DNA of 64,000 nt from assembly GCA_963829575.1 (NCBI GenBank), contig CAWHJF010000012.1, positions 62,001-126,000 of the forward strand, written 5' to 3'. A program made the position numbers and the translations under genes. Under the pieces are notes generated by a model, which made no database searches, was not told the DNA's origin, and was given only the letters and a program-made list of their open reading frames with translations. Below are positions 8,152 through 17,744 of the stretch, piece after piece. Source of the stretch: KACC-23026 sp963829575 (GTDB lineage: Bacteria; Bacillota; Bacilli; Bacillales; Sporolactobacillaceae). The number at the start of each line of letters is the position of its first letter. The stretch's first letter is position 1.

Positions 8152-9693
8152 TCAATTAACACGAGTTGCTTCTATAAACTCAACGGTTATAGGGCGTTTC
8201 ATAAGTTTTTCCAAATGCTTTTTATCTTTTAGAAATTGGTGCTTTTCTGGCTCCCAATTTTGGTGGCACGCAATCTTAAAATGAAGTTTCTCATTTTTTT
8301 CTTCAATCGAAATCCGATCGATAATTGATCGCTCCGTCGTATGTAGACTGTACCCCAACTTAATGAAGGCCCCTAACACCCTCATCTTCCGTTTTTCCAT
8401 TTTGGTGTACCAGTGTTTAAAAGGCGCATAGTACCTTTTGAACATTTGTTTGTTCTTATAGGACGCCATTAGAGCCAACTTGATTTTTTCTTTATGAAAA
8501 AAACCTTCAATCGTTCGATTGGCTAATAAGTAAAAGGTATGCTGACTGCTTGAATCGGTATCAATATATTTCCCTAAATCAAAGACAAGCGTTGCTTTTT
8601 TCACCAAGTCCTCATCTTTTTTTGTAAGGTTTAAATCAAGAAAACCGCCTTTTTTAAATTCTTTTATCAATTTAAGAACGGTTTTCAGAACTTGACTGCC
8701 CAACTCGACATTAATTTCATAGTCCATTGCGAGCTCATGGAGGCTGTGTTCAATGACTTGATTTGCCTTGCTTTTTTCCTGATCCACCTTTGCATAGAGG
8801 ACGCCCTCGCGAAGGCCCTTCCGACTTAAAATAAACTGTGGCGCTTTACTATAGTCTGACAATGAGTCAAACACCTCAATAGCTGGCACTATGGTGTCTA
8901 ACCGGTCATTGGATAAGCCATCGACCTTCACTAATTCTTTTGCGGAAAGCCCAGTAAGTTCTTGTTTAATCAGTTTGATCTCCTCTTGAGTCATTCGATA
9001 TTGGTGGAGACTTGTTAAGGGGTAATTTTTTTGGACCTGATCAATTTGAACCAAATTCCGAGCACTTCCCCCAATCATGATAATGGGAAGTTTGAGATCT
9101 TTTAACCATGGCAATGTTTCAAACTCCTGGATTAAAAAGTTCTTTAAGTGAACGAGTTCCTCAGATGTTGGAATCTCTCCCTTTATAAACTGTTGCTTAA
9201 GAGACACCGCACCAAAAGGAAAACTGTGAAACGCTTCTAAATTACGATCTTTAAAATAAGTCAGTTCTGTGCTCCCGCCGCCAAAATCGATAGAAATGCC
9301 ATCTTTAATCGGCATGGAATTGATAATGGCATAATAGCCAAAATAAGCTTCTTCATACCCAGATAAAACCCGAATCGTAAATGGCGTTTCTTTGGAGACC
9401 AATTCTAGAATGGCTTCTTGATTTTTGGCTTGCCTGACTGTAGCGGTCGCCACACAAATGACTTCCTTTAATTGGTGTTGGGAGGTGACTTCTTCGAAAC
9501 TTTTCAAAGCATAAATGAGCCGGTCAACGCCTTCAGACGTTAAGATTGAGTCCTCTGTTAAATAAGCTCTTAAACGAGCACTTATTTTAATGTTTTGGAT
9601 TTCTTTAATTCGTCCATTGGCATGTTTCTGGAAAATGACGAGACGAATGGTATTGGAACCAATATCAATAATGGCATAATTTTCTTTTTCCAT
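8152..9693 (-). CDS. ppx: exopolyphosphatase / Ppx-GppA family phosphatase
   Basis: 513-aa member of the Ppx/GppA family, which hydrolyses terminal phosphate from polyphosphate or converts pppGpp to ppGpp. The ASKHA-fold phosphate-binding motifs are visible: AIIDIGSNTIRLVIF at the N terminus, SIDFGGGSTEL and IGGSARN in the middle. A C-terminal HD-like helical region follows (residues about 310-500), as in long Ppx proteins. Start ATG 9693 has GAGGAG upstream. It directly precedes ppk on the same strand; synthesis and breakdown of polyphosphate would be expressed together. Confidence 0.95.
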   Translation of the reverse strand: MEKENYAIIDIGSNTIRLVIFQKHANGRIKEIQNIKISARLRAYLTEDSILTSEGVDRLIYALKSFEEVTSQHQLKEVICVATATVRQAKNQEAILELVSKETPFTIRVLSGYEEAYFGYYAIINSMPIKDGISIDFGGGSTELTYFKDRNLEAFHSFPFGAVSLKQQFIKGEIPTSEELVHLKNFLIQEFETLPWLKDLKLPIIMIGGSARNLVQIDQVQKNYPLTSLHQYRMTQEEIKLIKQELTGLSAKELVKVDGLSNDRLDTIVPAIEVFDSLSDYSKAPQFILSRKGLREGVLYAKVDQEKSKANQVIEHSLHELAMDYEINVELGSQVLKTVLKLIKEFKKGGFLDLNLTKKDEDLVKKATLVFDLGKYIDTDSSSQHTFYLLANRTIEGFFHKEKIKLALMASYKNKQMFKRYYAPFKHWYTKMEKRKMRVLGAFIKLGYSLHTTERSIIDRISIEEKNEKLHFKIACHQNWEPEKHQFLKDKKHLEKLMKRPITVEFIEATRVN

Positions 9694-9886
9694 AACAGGA
9701 ACTCCTCATTTTTAAAAATGCAAATATAAAAGACAAATTTTCTATTATTTAAATAATAGCAGAGAATGGCTGATTTCAAAAATTAAAAAAAATAAGGGAA
9801 TCTTTAACGTCCATTGTGGTCATCCTTCATTTTAGGCACCTGATAAGCCTCTATCCAATTAAATTGAATTTTTTTTGATATGGGAC

Positions 9887-9915
9887 TTGCATGTGTGTTT
9901 TGGATGTGTTAATAT
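9887..9915 (+). promoter_or_regulatory. promoter of tRNA-Ser
   Basis: TTGCAT at 9887, 17-bp spacer, TAATAT at 9910-9915, 16 bp before the tRNA. Confidence 0.75.
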
Positions 9916-9931
9916 AATTATTGTCAGTCAC

Positions 9932-10024
9932 GGAGGAGTACCCAAGTTTGGCTGAAGGGATCGGTCTTGAAAACCGACAGGGGCTTCATCGCTCGCGGGG
10001 GTTCGAATCCCTCCTCCTCCTCCA
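9932..10024 (+). tRNA. tRNA-Ser (anticodon TGA)
   Basis: 93-nt class II tRNA with a long variable arm (CAGGGGCTTCATCGCTCGCG). Acceptor GGAGGAG/CTCCTCC, anticodon loop TCTTGAAA (TGA), T arm with TTCGAAT, encoded CCA. Confidence 0.96.
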
Positions 10025-10059
10025 TAATTATTTTAAAAGCACGCGCATATATGGAGATC

Positions 10060-10096
10060 AAAACCATTTCAATTATATTGGAATGGTTTTTTATTT
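10060..10096 (+). terminator. intrinsic terminator after tRNA-Ser
   Basis: AAACCATTTC / GGAATGGTTT stem with an AT-rich loop, followed by TTTATTTTTG. Confidence 0.85.
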
Positions 10097-10151
10097 TTGT
10101 ATCTATTCATGTAAGATATTAATATAGAGTAATTATATGGGAGGCGTTTTG

Positions 10152-10700
10152 ATGATTGGTCTTTCTTTAATTGATCAAGCAATTTTATTTGCAACCCGGG
10201 CGCACCAAGGGCAAATGCGTAAAGCGAGCGACACTCCTTACATCAGCCATCCATTTGGTGTAGGGGTCCTCTTACTCCAAAACGGCTGTGAGGAATCCCT
10301 TGTTGCGGCCGGTCTCCTTCACGATACACTTGAAGATACAGATACCACCGAAGAAGAGCTTTCAACCCTCTTTGGTGATGACCTATTAATTCTTGTGAAA
10401 GGCTGCAGTGAACCGGATAAAAGTCTCTCGTGGGAAGAGCGAAAAACTCACACCATCTCTTCTTTAAAGCATGCCTCTATTGGCGTGTGCCTAGTTACGT
10501 GTGCAGACAAATTACACAACCTTAAAACCCTTTATGAAGATCGTAAACAACTGGGTGATGCCATTTGGGAGCGATTTGCCAGGGATTATGATCATCAAAA
10601 ATGGTACTATACCTCTGTAACAGCTGTTTTAAAAGAACGAATAGGTGAACACCCTCTTTATAAGCAATTAGAGGAAGAGGTCACCAGATTTTTCAGATAA
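10152..10700 (+). CDS. HD-domain phosphohydrolase related to the (p)ppGpp hydrolase domain
   Basis: 182-aa stand-alone HD protein resembling the hydrolase half of RelA/SpoT and the small Mesh1-like enzymes. Visible metal ligands: H in YISHPFGVG, the HD pair in AAGLLHDTLEDTD, and D in TCADKLHNLKTL. No synthetase or TGS/ACT regulatory domain. Members of this group cleave the 3' pyrophosphate from (p)ppGpp or act on related nucleotides; the substrate here is not known. I chose ATG 10152 because GGGAGG at 10139-10144 lies 7 nt upstream. It stands alone between a tRNA gene and csp. Confidence 0.85.
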   Translation: MIGLSLIDQAILFATRAHQGQMRKASDTPYISHPFGVGVLLLQNGCEESLVAAGLLHDTLEDTDTTEEELSTLFGDDLLILVKGCSEPDKSLSWEERKTHTISSLKHASIGVCLVTCADKLHNLKTLYEDRKQLGDAIWERFARDYDHQKWYYTSVTAVLKERIGEHPLYKQLEEEVTRFFR

Positions 10701-10916
10701 TATTGACATATTCAAAATCGTGTGATAAATTTAAATTGACCATTTTACTAACAATATAAGCATGGAAGTAAGAATGAAGGACCTTCTGTTTCGAAGTGTA
10801 GCGTTTTTACCTCCTACACTCTGGATGAGGGTTTTTTTGTGCTTTAATACTTATATCTATTTGGTAAATGGTTAGATTCTATTAGCGCAGCGCGCTTGCT
10901 TTTAGGAGGATTTCAC
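10701..10916 (+). promoter_or_regulatory. leader region of the cold-shock gene
   Basis: Contains an AGTGTAG/CTACACT inverted repeat (about 10795-10831) and a T-run at 10832-10838 whose stem is poor. It may be part of the long 5' untranslated leader typical of csp mRNAs, but the promoter could not be fixed. Confidence 0.4.
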
Positions 10917-11117
10917 ATGCAAAATGGTAAAGTAAAATGGTTCAATGCCGAAAAAGGGTATGGGTTTATCGAAGTGGAAGGCGGCAACGATGTGTTTGTC
11001 CATTATTCTGCAATCCAAGAAGAAGGTTTCAAATCACTAGAAGAAGGTCAAGAAGTAAGTTTTGAGATTGTGGATGGAAATCGTGGGCCTCAAGCTTCTA
11101 ACGTCACAAAAATCTAA
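10917..11117 (+). CDS. cold-shock protein, CspA/CspB family
   Basis: 66-aa single cold-shock domain that binds single-stranded RNA and DNA and acts as an RNA chaperone. RNP1 is KGYGFIEV (most relatives have KGFGFI) and RNP2 is VFVHYSAI. Ends PQASNVTKI as usual. ATG 10917 has AGGAGG 7 nt upstream; the in-frame TTG/ATG codons upstream do not. Single-gene unit with a strong terminator. Which csp paralogue it is cannot be decided here. Confidence 0.97.
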   Translation: MQNGKVKWFNAEKGYGFIEVEGGNDVFVHYSAIQEEGFKSLEEGQEVSFEIVDGNRGPQASNVTKI

Positions 11118-11127
11118 TTCAATTAAT

Positions 11128-11163
11128 CAGTATAGCAGTCCTGTTATCAGGACTGCTTTTTTA
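11128..11163 (+). terminator. intrinsic terminator after csp
   Basis: AGCAGTCCTG/CAGGACTGCT stem with loop TTAT, followed by TTTTT. Confidence 0.92.
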
Positions 11164-11228
11164 ATTAATAGGATGGCTTAGATGGTTAAACCCACAATCC
11201 ATCTTTTTTTCGTCTTTTGGAATACCAA

Positions 11229-12515
11229 TTATGGCTTTCGGATTGCCTCAATGCCACCCATATACGGGCGCAAGACTTCTGGCACGAGCACACTACCATC
11301 GGCCTGCTGATAATTTTCTAAAAGGGCAGCAACGGTTCTCCCAATTGCTAGGCCAGATCCGTTTAGAGTATGGACAAATTCTGGTTTTTGCTTAGATTTT
11401 GGATCGCGCTTGAAGCGAATATTGGCTCGACGTGCTTGGAAATCTTCAAAGTTACTGCAAGAAGAGATTTCACGATAGGTTTCATAGCTTGGAATCCAAA
11501 CCTCGAGGTCATATTTTTTGGCTGCGGTAAATCCTAAGTCTGCGGTGCACATGCTCATCACACGATAAGGAAGACCTAATAATTGTAAAACACGCTCCGC
11601 ATGGCCTGTTAAATTTTCAAGTTCCTCGTAAGAATCCTCTGGTTTTACAAGGCGTACTAATTCCACTTTATTAAACTGATGTTGACGGATTAACCCACGC
11701 GTATCACGCCCAGCGGAACCCGCTTCAGATCGGAAATTGGCACTATAGGCTGTGAATGCAACCGGAAGCTCTGCGCCGTCCAAAATTTCATCTCGGTGGT
11801 AGTTGGTGACTGGAACTTCAGCAGTTGGAATTAAGAAATAATCTTCTTCACGAATTTTAAAGGCATCTTCCTCGAACTTAGGTAATTGGCCGGTTCCAGT
11901 CATGCTATCACGGTTCACCATATAAGGAGGAAGAATCTCTGTGTACCCGTGTTGGTCTGAATGCAGATCCATCATGAAGTTGATAAGGGCACGTTCAAGT
12001 CTTGCCCCAAGCCCCTTATAGAAAACAAAACGACTGCCAGTGACTTTTGAAGCCCGTTCAAAATCTAAAATACCTAAGTCTGTTGCAAGATCCCAATGTG
12101 GTTTCGGTTCAAAGTCAAACGAACGAACGTCTCCCCATGTCCGAATTTGAACATTATCGTCTTCAGTTTCTCCAACTGGAACACTTTCATGAGGAATGTT
12201 CGGGATCGTGAGCATGATTTGCTGAAGCTGTTCTTCCACCGCTCTTAGTTCAGTATCCAATTCCTTGATTCGATCGTTCACCTGTCTCATTTCTGCAATC
12301 AAGTCATCTGCATTTTCTTTGTTTCGCTTTTTCTGAGCGACTTCGCCGGACACCTCGTTCCGACGGGCTTTTAGAGCTTCATTTTCTTGAATTAAGGCTC
12401 GTCTTTTCTCGTCTAACTCAGGGAATTTTCCTAATTCGCTAATGTCTTCATTTCGCTTTGATAATTTTTCTTGAACCCTTTCAAAATTCTCTCTTACAAA
12501 TTTAATATCCAGCAT
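11229..12515 (-). CDS. serS: seryl-tRNA synthetase
   Basis: 428-aa class II aminoacyl-tRNA synthetase charging tRNA-Ser. An N-terminal antiparallel coiled coil (residues about 28-105, rich in K, E and R) is followed by the class II core with motif 2 (FRSEAGSAGRDTRGL) and motif 3 (GSGLAIGRTVAALLEN). I chose ATG 12515 (MLDIKFVREN, the canonical start) because AGGAGG lies 7 nt upstream. The longer frame from 12554 would begin inside the T-box terminator. Controlled by the upstream T-box leader. Confidence 0.98.
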   Translation of the reverse strand: MLDIKFVRENFERVQEKLSKRNEDISELGKFPELDEKRRALIQENEALKARRNEVSGEVAQKKRNKENADDLIAEMRQVNDRIKELDTELRAVEEQLQQIMLTIPNIPHESVPVGETEDDNVQIRTWGDVRSFDFEPKPHWDLATDLGILDFERASKVTGSRFVFYKGLGARLERALINFMMDLHSDQHGYTEILPPYMVNRDSMTGTGQLPKFEEDAFKIREEDYFLIPTAEVPVTNYHRDEILDGAELPVAFTAYSANFRSEAGSAGRDTRGLIRQHQFNKVELVRLVKPEDSYEELENLTGHAERVLQLLGLPYRVMSMCTADLGFTAAKKYDLEVWIPSYETYREISSCSNFEDFQARRANIRFKRDPKSKQKPEFVHTLNGSGLAIGRTVAALLENYQQADGSVLVPEVLRPYMGGIEAIRKP

Positions 12516-12539
12516 ATCGATCCTCCTATTTTTAAAATC

Positions 12540-12775
12540 AAAAAAGTCCCCCACCCCTATAAAAATAGGGACGAAGGACTCCGCGTTGCCACCCTGATTA
12601 CTAGTTAAAAACTAGCCACTCAAACCATTGATAACGGTCAATGAAACCGAAGAAGCCTACTTAGTTTTCAGCTTTCTTTGCTCAAGGATGGATTCATCTA
12701 TGGGTCTTGAGCGGTTTGCACCAGCCACCGCCTCTCTTGGCAAGACCTCATGGATTACTTATTCCTATCATTGCG
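12540..12775 (-). ncRNA. T-box riboswitch upstream of serS
   Basis: On the minus strand the T-box core AGGGTGGCAACGCGG lies at 12581-12595, followed by a terminator (12540-12581; GTCC...GGAC stem with CCCTAT/ATAGGG, then six T). Upstream paired segments form Stem I and its relatives. By position it should sense uncharged tRNA-Ser; I could not fix the specifier codon by eye. Confidence 0.95.
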
Positions 12776-12855
12776 TTTGAATTTTAAATTTTATTTAAAG
12801 AGTAATTTACCTTATTTTGTGGGGAGATGCAAGTCTAACTTAGAAAAAATATAAA

Positions 12856-13440
12856 TTAAACTAAGCCCACTTGCTCCTCTACCATTTGAACAAAGTAACG
12901 GTGCATCCGGAAATCATCAGTTAATTCCGGATGGAACGCCGCGGTGAGATAGTGACCTTGGCGTGCGGCCACAATTTTTTCCTCATAGACAGCTAATACC
13001 TCAACGTCTGGTTTTACATCTAGTATATAAGGGGCACGAATAAATACGCCAACAAAATCATCCGCGACACCCTTCATTTCTAATTCAGCTTCAAAACTTT
13101 GAACTTGTCGTCCAAATGCATTTCTCCGCACATTAATATCCATTAAAGCGAGATGAGGGCTTTTTTGACCTTCAATTTGGGCAGCCATTAAGATCAGACC
13201 AGCACATGTACCAAATATCGGCTTTTTCTCAGCAAAAGCCTTAACGGAATCAAATAGATCATATTTGTCCATTAATCGTCTCATCGTAGTGCTTTCTCCG
13301 CCAGGAATGACAAGACCATTTAAGTCTTCTAATTGATCCGAACGTTTAACAACCACTGTTTCGGCACCTGAGGCATCCAACGCTTTGATATGCTCACGAA
13401 CGGCCCCTTGCAGACCAAGAACACCAATTTTCACTGCCAT
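12856..13440 (-). CDS. pdxT: pyridoxal 5'-phosphate synthase glutaminase subunit
   Basis: 194-aa class I glutamine amidotransferase subunit that hydrolyses glutamine and passes ammonia to PdxS in the DXP-independent route to vitamin B6. N terminus KIGVLGLQGAVREHI; oxyanion motif PGGESTTMRRL; nucleophile cysteine in FGTCAGLI; catalytic His-Glu pair in AAFHPELTDD. Lies 33 nt downstream of pdxS on the same strand with a GAAGGATG site, so the two subunits are translated from one mRNA. Confidence 0.98.
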   Translation of the reverse strand: MAVKIGVLGLQGAVREHIKALDASGAETVVVKRSDQLEDLNGLVIPGGESTTMRRLMDKYDLFDSVKAFAEKKPIFGTCAGLILMAAQIEGQKSPHLALMDINVRRNAFGRQVQSFEAELEMKGVADDFVGVFIRAPYILDVKPDVEVLAVYEEKIVAARQGHYLTAAFHPELTDDFRMHRYFVQMVEEQVGLV

Positions 13441-13473
13441 ACTGCATCATCCTTCGTCGTTAAAAATCAACAA

Positions 13474-14364
13474 TTAGTGACTGCGATCCTGCATGCGCTC
13501 ACTTGGTGAAAGAGTTGACATTTCAATACCCTTCATTGCTGTACCAAGGCCTTTAGAAAGCTCAGCAATAAGTGCATAGTCTTCGTAATGGGTCGTTGCT
13601 TCTACAATGGCTTTAGCAAAGTTAGATGGGTTATCCGATTTGAAAATACCAGACCCTACAAAGACGCCATCTGCTCCTAGTTGCATCATAAGAGCCGCGT
13701 CAGACGGTGTAGCTACACCACCTGCTGCAAAGTTAACAACCGGTAATTTGCCTTCTTCACGAATTTGAAGAAGAAGTTCATAAGGCGCACCAATATTTTT
13801 GGCTTCTACCATAAGCTCATCTAAAGACATATTGACCACTTTACGGATTTCAGAGTTTACCATACGAAGGTGACGAACCGCTTCGACAATGTTCCCTGTT
13901 CCCGGTTCACCTTTTGTTCGAAGCATAGAAGCTCCTTCAACGATGCGTCGAGCGGCTTCTCCTAAATTACGGCATCCGCAAACAAACGGTACTGTATAGG
14001 ATTTCTTATCTAAATGGTAAACATCGTCTGCCGGAGTTAGGACTTCACTTTCATCAATGTAATCCACACCCATAGATTCGAGTACACGAGCTTCTACAAT
14101 ATGACCAATTCGAGCTTTTGCCATGACTGGAATCGATACAGCGTTCATGACTTCTTCTACAATGCGAGGATCCGCCATACGAGCCACACCGCCGGCTGCA
14201 CGAATGTCAGACGGTACACGCTCTAATGCCATAACGGCTACAGCACCTGCATCCTCCGCAATTTTTGCTTGTTCAGCATTAATAACGTCCATGATGACGC
14301 CGCCTTTTTGCATTTCTGCCATACCACGTTTTACACGGTCCGTTCCTACTTGCGCTTGAGCCAT
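13474..14364 (-). CDS. pdxS: pyridoxal 5'-phosphate synthase subunit PdxS
   Basis: 296-aa TIM-barrel synthase that builds pyridoxal phosphate from ribose 5-phosphate, glyceraldehyde 3-phosphate and ammonia. Recognised by VKRGMAEMQKGGVIMDV, the Schiff-base lysine region PVMAKARIGHIVEA, ESMGVDYIDESEVLTPAD and the phosphate-binding NFAAGGVATPSDAALMM. Length is normal for the family. First gene of pdxST; AGGAGGA precedes the ATG at 14364. Confidence 0.98.
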   Translation of the reverse strand: MAQAQVGTDRVKRGMAEMQKGGVIMDVINAEQAKIAEDAGAVAVMALERVPSDIRAAGGVARMADPRIVEEVMNAVSIPVMAKARIGHIVEARVLESMGVDYIDESEVLTPADDVYHLDKKSYTVPFVCGCRNLGEAARRIVEGASMLRTKGEPGTGNIVEAVRHLRMVNSEIRKVVNMSLDELMVEAKNIGAPYELLLQIREEGKLPVVNFAAGGVATPSDAALMMQLGADGVFVGSGIFKSDNPSNFAKAIVEATTHYEDYALIAELSKGLGTAMKGIEMSTLSPSERMQDRSH

Positions 14365-14564
14365 CTTAAAAATCCTCCTTCAAACACTTCCAAATAAATT
14401 TTTCTTGTGTCCCAATATATGAGAGCTATTTCATACATTTCTAGTTCAAAACAGCACACGCCTGTCCATTTCTTATAATAACCCAAAAGTATCAAAACGA
14501 CTAGAAATCTGATGGGATTTATACAAATTTACACTATTAAAGCGTTTGCATTGATAAACCCAAT

Positions 14565-14612
14565 AAAAGAGGGCCATTCCATAACCCAACTTGGTCTTGG
14601 AATGGCCCTAAA
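14565..14612 (-). terminator. intrinsic terminator after dacA
   Basis: Read leftwards: AGGGCCATTCCA, loop, TGGAATGGCCCT, then CTTTTATT. Confidence 0.9.
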
Positions 14613-14617
14613 GTTCA

Positions 14618-15976
14618 TTATTTACCGTGATGGAAAAGGCCGCTAAAGAAATGTCCAATGCTTCTGAAAAGCAAGGTCAACCAGTTCGCCTTGTCCACAC
14701 TAGAAGTGGTAACCACGTCGAGTTTCGGTGATTTTTGAATAAACCCGTAAGCATCGCCACCCGTATTTTGAATCGTGGCGTACCCAACTTTTTGACCTTT
14801 TTTAATTGGCGCGGTCAAATTGCCGTTCTGATCCAATAGAGATTTATCTAAATGAAGGACCACTTTATAATTATTTTTATCCCCATTCACAATTGGAACA
14901 GTTAGGGACTGCTTCATGCCAATTGCGACACTGTTCGTTTTACCCTTTGTTACAGGCAATGTTTTTTGATTTTTAAACGTATAACCTTGTTTTACAATTG
15001 TGGTGGCTGCGGTTTGATTAAAACCAAAATCATAAAGTTGTCTAGTTTGATCAAAACGGTCGCCTTCACTTCTTGTACCCATTACAACGGAAATAAAACG
15101 ACGATCCCCTTGTTTCACCGAACCTGTAAAACAATAACCCGCAAGGCTTGTATAACCTGTTTTAAAACCGTCTACACCTTGATACTCATACTTTTTCATA
15201 TTTGGACCATATTGGTTAAAATCCGGCAGCATCCAGTTCGTACTTGTCATATTATCGACTTCTCCTGGACCTGCTTGGAATTTCATTTTGGCTGTGCTTG
15301 AGATTTGAAACACTTTATCGGAATACTTGGCTGGAAAATCGTTTAGTAAATGATAGGCCAAAATAGATAGATCACGGGCAGATGTTAAGTCCGTATCTTT
15401 CGGTCCACCTTGTGCGATATATTTTGAGCCCAGGTCGACGTTGTCCAAACCGGATGAGTTGATATATTTCGTTTCAGTCATGCCGAGTTGTTGAGCCGTT
15501 TGATTCATCTTAGTAACAAAGTTTTTTTCACTTCCGGAAATCAAGTCCGCCAATGCCATGGCAGCAGCGTTTGAGGAAGGAATGAGTAAAGCATCCATCA
15601 TACCTTCAACGTCATATTTATAATCGGTTCTCAATGGAAACCCCGAAAAGTTTGTATCTCGAGATAAATCCTTTACCTTATTTGATACTGGGACGGGTGT
15701 GTTCCAATTGATTTTGCCACTAGAGAGCGACTTAAGGACGAGGTATTCCGTCATCATCTTGGTCATGCTCGCTGGAGGCAATTGTTGATCAATATTTTTC
15801 GCGTATAAAATTTTTCCCGATTTCGCATCTACTAAGATTGCGGATTTCGCCTGGAGCTGTGGACCTGTAGCAGCGTGTGCAGATTTAGTACTTAGGACAG
15901 TGCTTCCTAGTATAACGAAACTAAGAACGATGGCTAATAATGGTCTAAGGTGATTTGTTTTCATTCGATTTTTCAT
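14618..15976 (-). CDS. dacA: D-alanyl-D-alanine carboxypeptidase (PBP5-like)
   Basis: 452-aa low-molecular-weight penicillin-binding protein that trims the terminal D-Ala from peptidoglycan pentapeptides. Signal peptide with hydrophobic core (LLAIVLSFVILGST) and a cleavage region SAHAA. Active-site motifs: SMTK, SSN in LIPSSNAAAM and KTG in DGFKTGYTS. The C-terminal domain ends in an amphipathic helix (NWLTLLFRSIGHFFSGLF), the usual membrane anchor. I prefer ATG 15976 with GGAAGG upstream; a GTG at 16000 would add eight residues. Between guaB and pdxS as in B. subtilis. Confidence 0.96.
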   Translation of the reverse strand: MKNRMKTNHLRPLLAIVLSFVILGSTVLSTKSAHAATGPQLQAKSAILVDAKSGKILYAKNIDQQLPPASMTKMMTEYLVLKSLSSGKINWNTPVPVSNKVKDLSRDTNFSGFPLRTDYKYDVEGMMDALLIPSSNAAAMALADLISGSEKNFVTKMNQTAQQLGMTETKYINSSGLDNVDLGSKYIAQGGPKDTDLTSARDLSILAYHLLNDFPAKYSDKVFQISSTAKMKFQAGPGEVDNMTSTNWMLPDFNQYGPNMKKYEYQGVDGFKTGYTSLAGYCFTGSVKQGDRRFISVVMGTRSEGDRFDQTRQLYDFGFNQTAATTIVKQGYTFKNQKTLPVTKGKTNSVAIGMKQSLTVPIVNGDKNNYKVVLHLDKSLLDQNGNLTAPIKKGQKVGYATIQNTGGDAYGFIQKSPKLDVVTTSSVDKANWLTLLFRSIGHFFSGLFHHGK

Positions 15977-16286
15977 TGTTCCACGAGTCCTTCCTTTCAC
16001 TATCGGTGGAATTACAAGCGTAATTGTAACATAGACGATCTCAAAAAAATAGACAGGGTTTATCCTGTCATCAAACTGACATCTATATATAAAAAATCAC
16101 AAAGTTTAGTAGGAGGGACTGGCCTTTTGAAAATAGCGGATCTCTTGTCCGCCTAAACTCTCAATCCACGGTTTTTATACAAAATAACGGAATGGCTGTC
16201 CACTAATTTTACTCCGCGGACTTCCATTCCGTTAAACCCGGATGGCCGCTTAATCTCATTTGCGGGACAACCGTTTCTAAAATTAG
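15977..16286. other. guaB-dacA intergenic region with hairpins
   Basis: Holds a strong inverted repeat at about 16186-16234 (AACGGAATGG/CCATTCCGTT) and a smaller one at 16137-16154 (GCGGA/TCCGC followed leftwards by TATTTTC). Read leftwards both can terminate guaB transcription. No gene is supported here apart from a 9-codon plus-strand frame at 16127-16156, which has an AGGAGG site but is too short to call. Confidence 0.6.
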
Positions 16287-17744
16287 TTATACCGAATAGT
16301 TAGGCGCTTCCTTCGTGATTTGGATGTCATGTGGATGGCTTTCAACCAATCCTGCACCCGTAATTCTTGTAAACATGGCTTTTTCTCGTAAATCATTAAT
16401 TGTTCCCGTTCCGCAATACCCCATGCCTGACCGTAAGCCACCAAGGAGTTGATGAATGGTATCCGCTAGCAGGCCTTTGTACGCCACACGACCCTCGATA
16501 CCTTCTGGAACAAGCTTCTTCTGATCTTCTTGGAAATAACGATCTTTACTCCCTTTTTCCATCGCACCAATGGAACCCATGCCACGATAAACTTTATATT
16601 GACGACCTTGGAAGATTTCTTTTTCACCAGGGCTCTCTTCCACCCCAGCAAGCAAGCTCCCTAACATAACGGCATGTCCACCTGCTGCAAGAGCTTTGAC
16701 AATATCACCTGAGAATTTAATCCCACCGTCTGCAATAATTGAAACGCCGTGTTTATTTGCCTCTGTCGCACAATCATAAATTGCCGTAATTTGAGGAACT
16801 CCGACCCCGGCCACAACACGGGTTGTGCAAATAGAACCTGGTCCAATTCCAACTTTAACAATATCTACTCCCGCTTCGATCAGAGCACGTGTGCCTTCTG
16901 CGGTCGCCACATTCCCTGCAATGATTGTGAGATCTGGGAAGCTTTTGCGAATGCTAGCAAGCTGATCAATAACACCTTTTGAGTGACCATGAGCGGTATC
17001 AATGACTACGGCATCAACCCCTGCTTCAATGAGCTTTTCAATTCGTTGAAACGCATCCTTAGTCACGCCAACTGCAGCTGCGACTAACAAACGACCTTGA
17101 GAGTCCTTTGCAGAGTTTGGAAACTCAATCACTTTTTCAATATCCTTAATGGTGATTAAGCCTTTTAAGACCCCACTGTCATCGACCAATGGTAATTTTT
17201 CAATTTTATGTTTTTCTAAGATTCCTTGAGCTTGATCTAAAGTCGTTCCTACAGGTGCTGTAATTAAATTTTCTTTCGTCATCACATCTGCAATTGAAAT
17301 AGAGTAATTTTGAATGAAACGGAGATCTCGATTTGTGATAATCCCGACAAGATGCTGGTTTTCATCCACAACTGGGACGCCAGAAATGCGGTATTTACCC
17401 ATAAGGTGTTCAGCATCGGCCACTTGGTTATCTGGGGAAAGGAAGAAGGGATTCGTAATGACACCACTCTCAGAGCGTTTAACACGGTCTACTTGCTCAG
17501 CTTGCTCTTCTATGGACATATTCTTATGAATGACACCAAGACCGCCTTGTCGAGCCATTGCGATGGCCATTTCAGCCTCTGTTACCGTGTCCATACCCGC
17601 ACTGATGATTGGAATGTTCAACTGCAAATTTTTTGCCAGTTTGGTTTTAACACTGACGTCTTTAGGCAATACTTCAGATTTAGCAGGGAGTAACAGGACA
17701 TCATCAAATGTTAAGGATTCTTTTTTAAATTTGTTTTCCCACAT
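16287..17744 (-). CDS. guaB: IMP dehydrogenase
   Basis: 485-aa enzyme oxidising IMP to XMP with NAD, the first committed step of GMP synthesis. TIM-barrel core interrupted by two CBS domains (residues about 95-205). The catalytic cysteine is in GPGSICTTRVVAGVG; the flap region carries YRGMGSIGAM; the start FDDVLLLPAKS is typical. ATG 17744 has AAGGGGTGA upstream. It forms a single unit between yaaC (opposite strand) and dacA. Confidence 0.98.
   Translation of the reverse strand: MWENKFKKESLTFDDVLLLPAKSEVLPKDVSVKTKLAKNLQLNIPIISAGMDTVTEAEMAIAMARQGGLGVIHKNMSIEEQAEQVDRVKRSESGVITNPFFLSPDNQVADAEHLMGKYRISGVPVVDENQHLVGIITNRDLRFIQNYSISIADVMTKENLITAPVGTTLDQAQGILEKHKIEKLPLVDDSGVLKGLITIKDIEKVIEFPNSAKDSQGRLLVAAAVGVTKDAFQRIEKLIEAGVDAVVIDTAHGHSKGVIDQLASIRKSFPDLTIIAGNVATAEGTRALIEAGVDIVKVGIGPGSICTTRVVAGVGVPQITAIYDCATEANKHGVSIIADGGIKFSGDIVKALAAGGHAVMLGSLLAGVEESPGEKEIFQGRQYKVYRGMGSIGAMEKGSKDRYFQEDQKKLVPEGIEGRVAYKGLLADTIHQLLGGLRSGMGYCGTGTINDLREKAMFTRITGAGLVESHPHDIQITKEAPNYSV

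Noticed and set aside
9921..10127. 68-codon plus-strand frame
   Set aside because: It is the tRNA-Ser gene and its terminator.
14966..15301. 111-codon frame antisense to dacA
   Set aside because: Shadow of a gene with complete penicillin-binding motifs.
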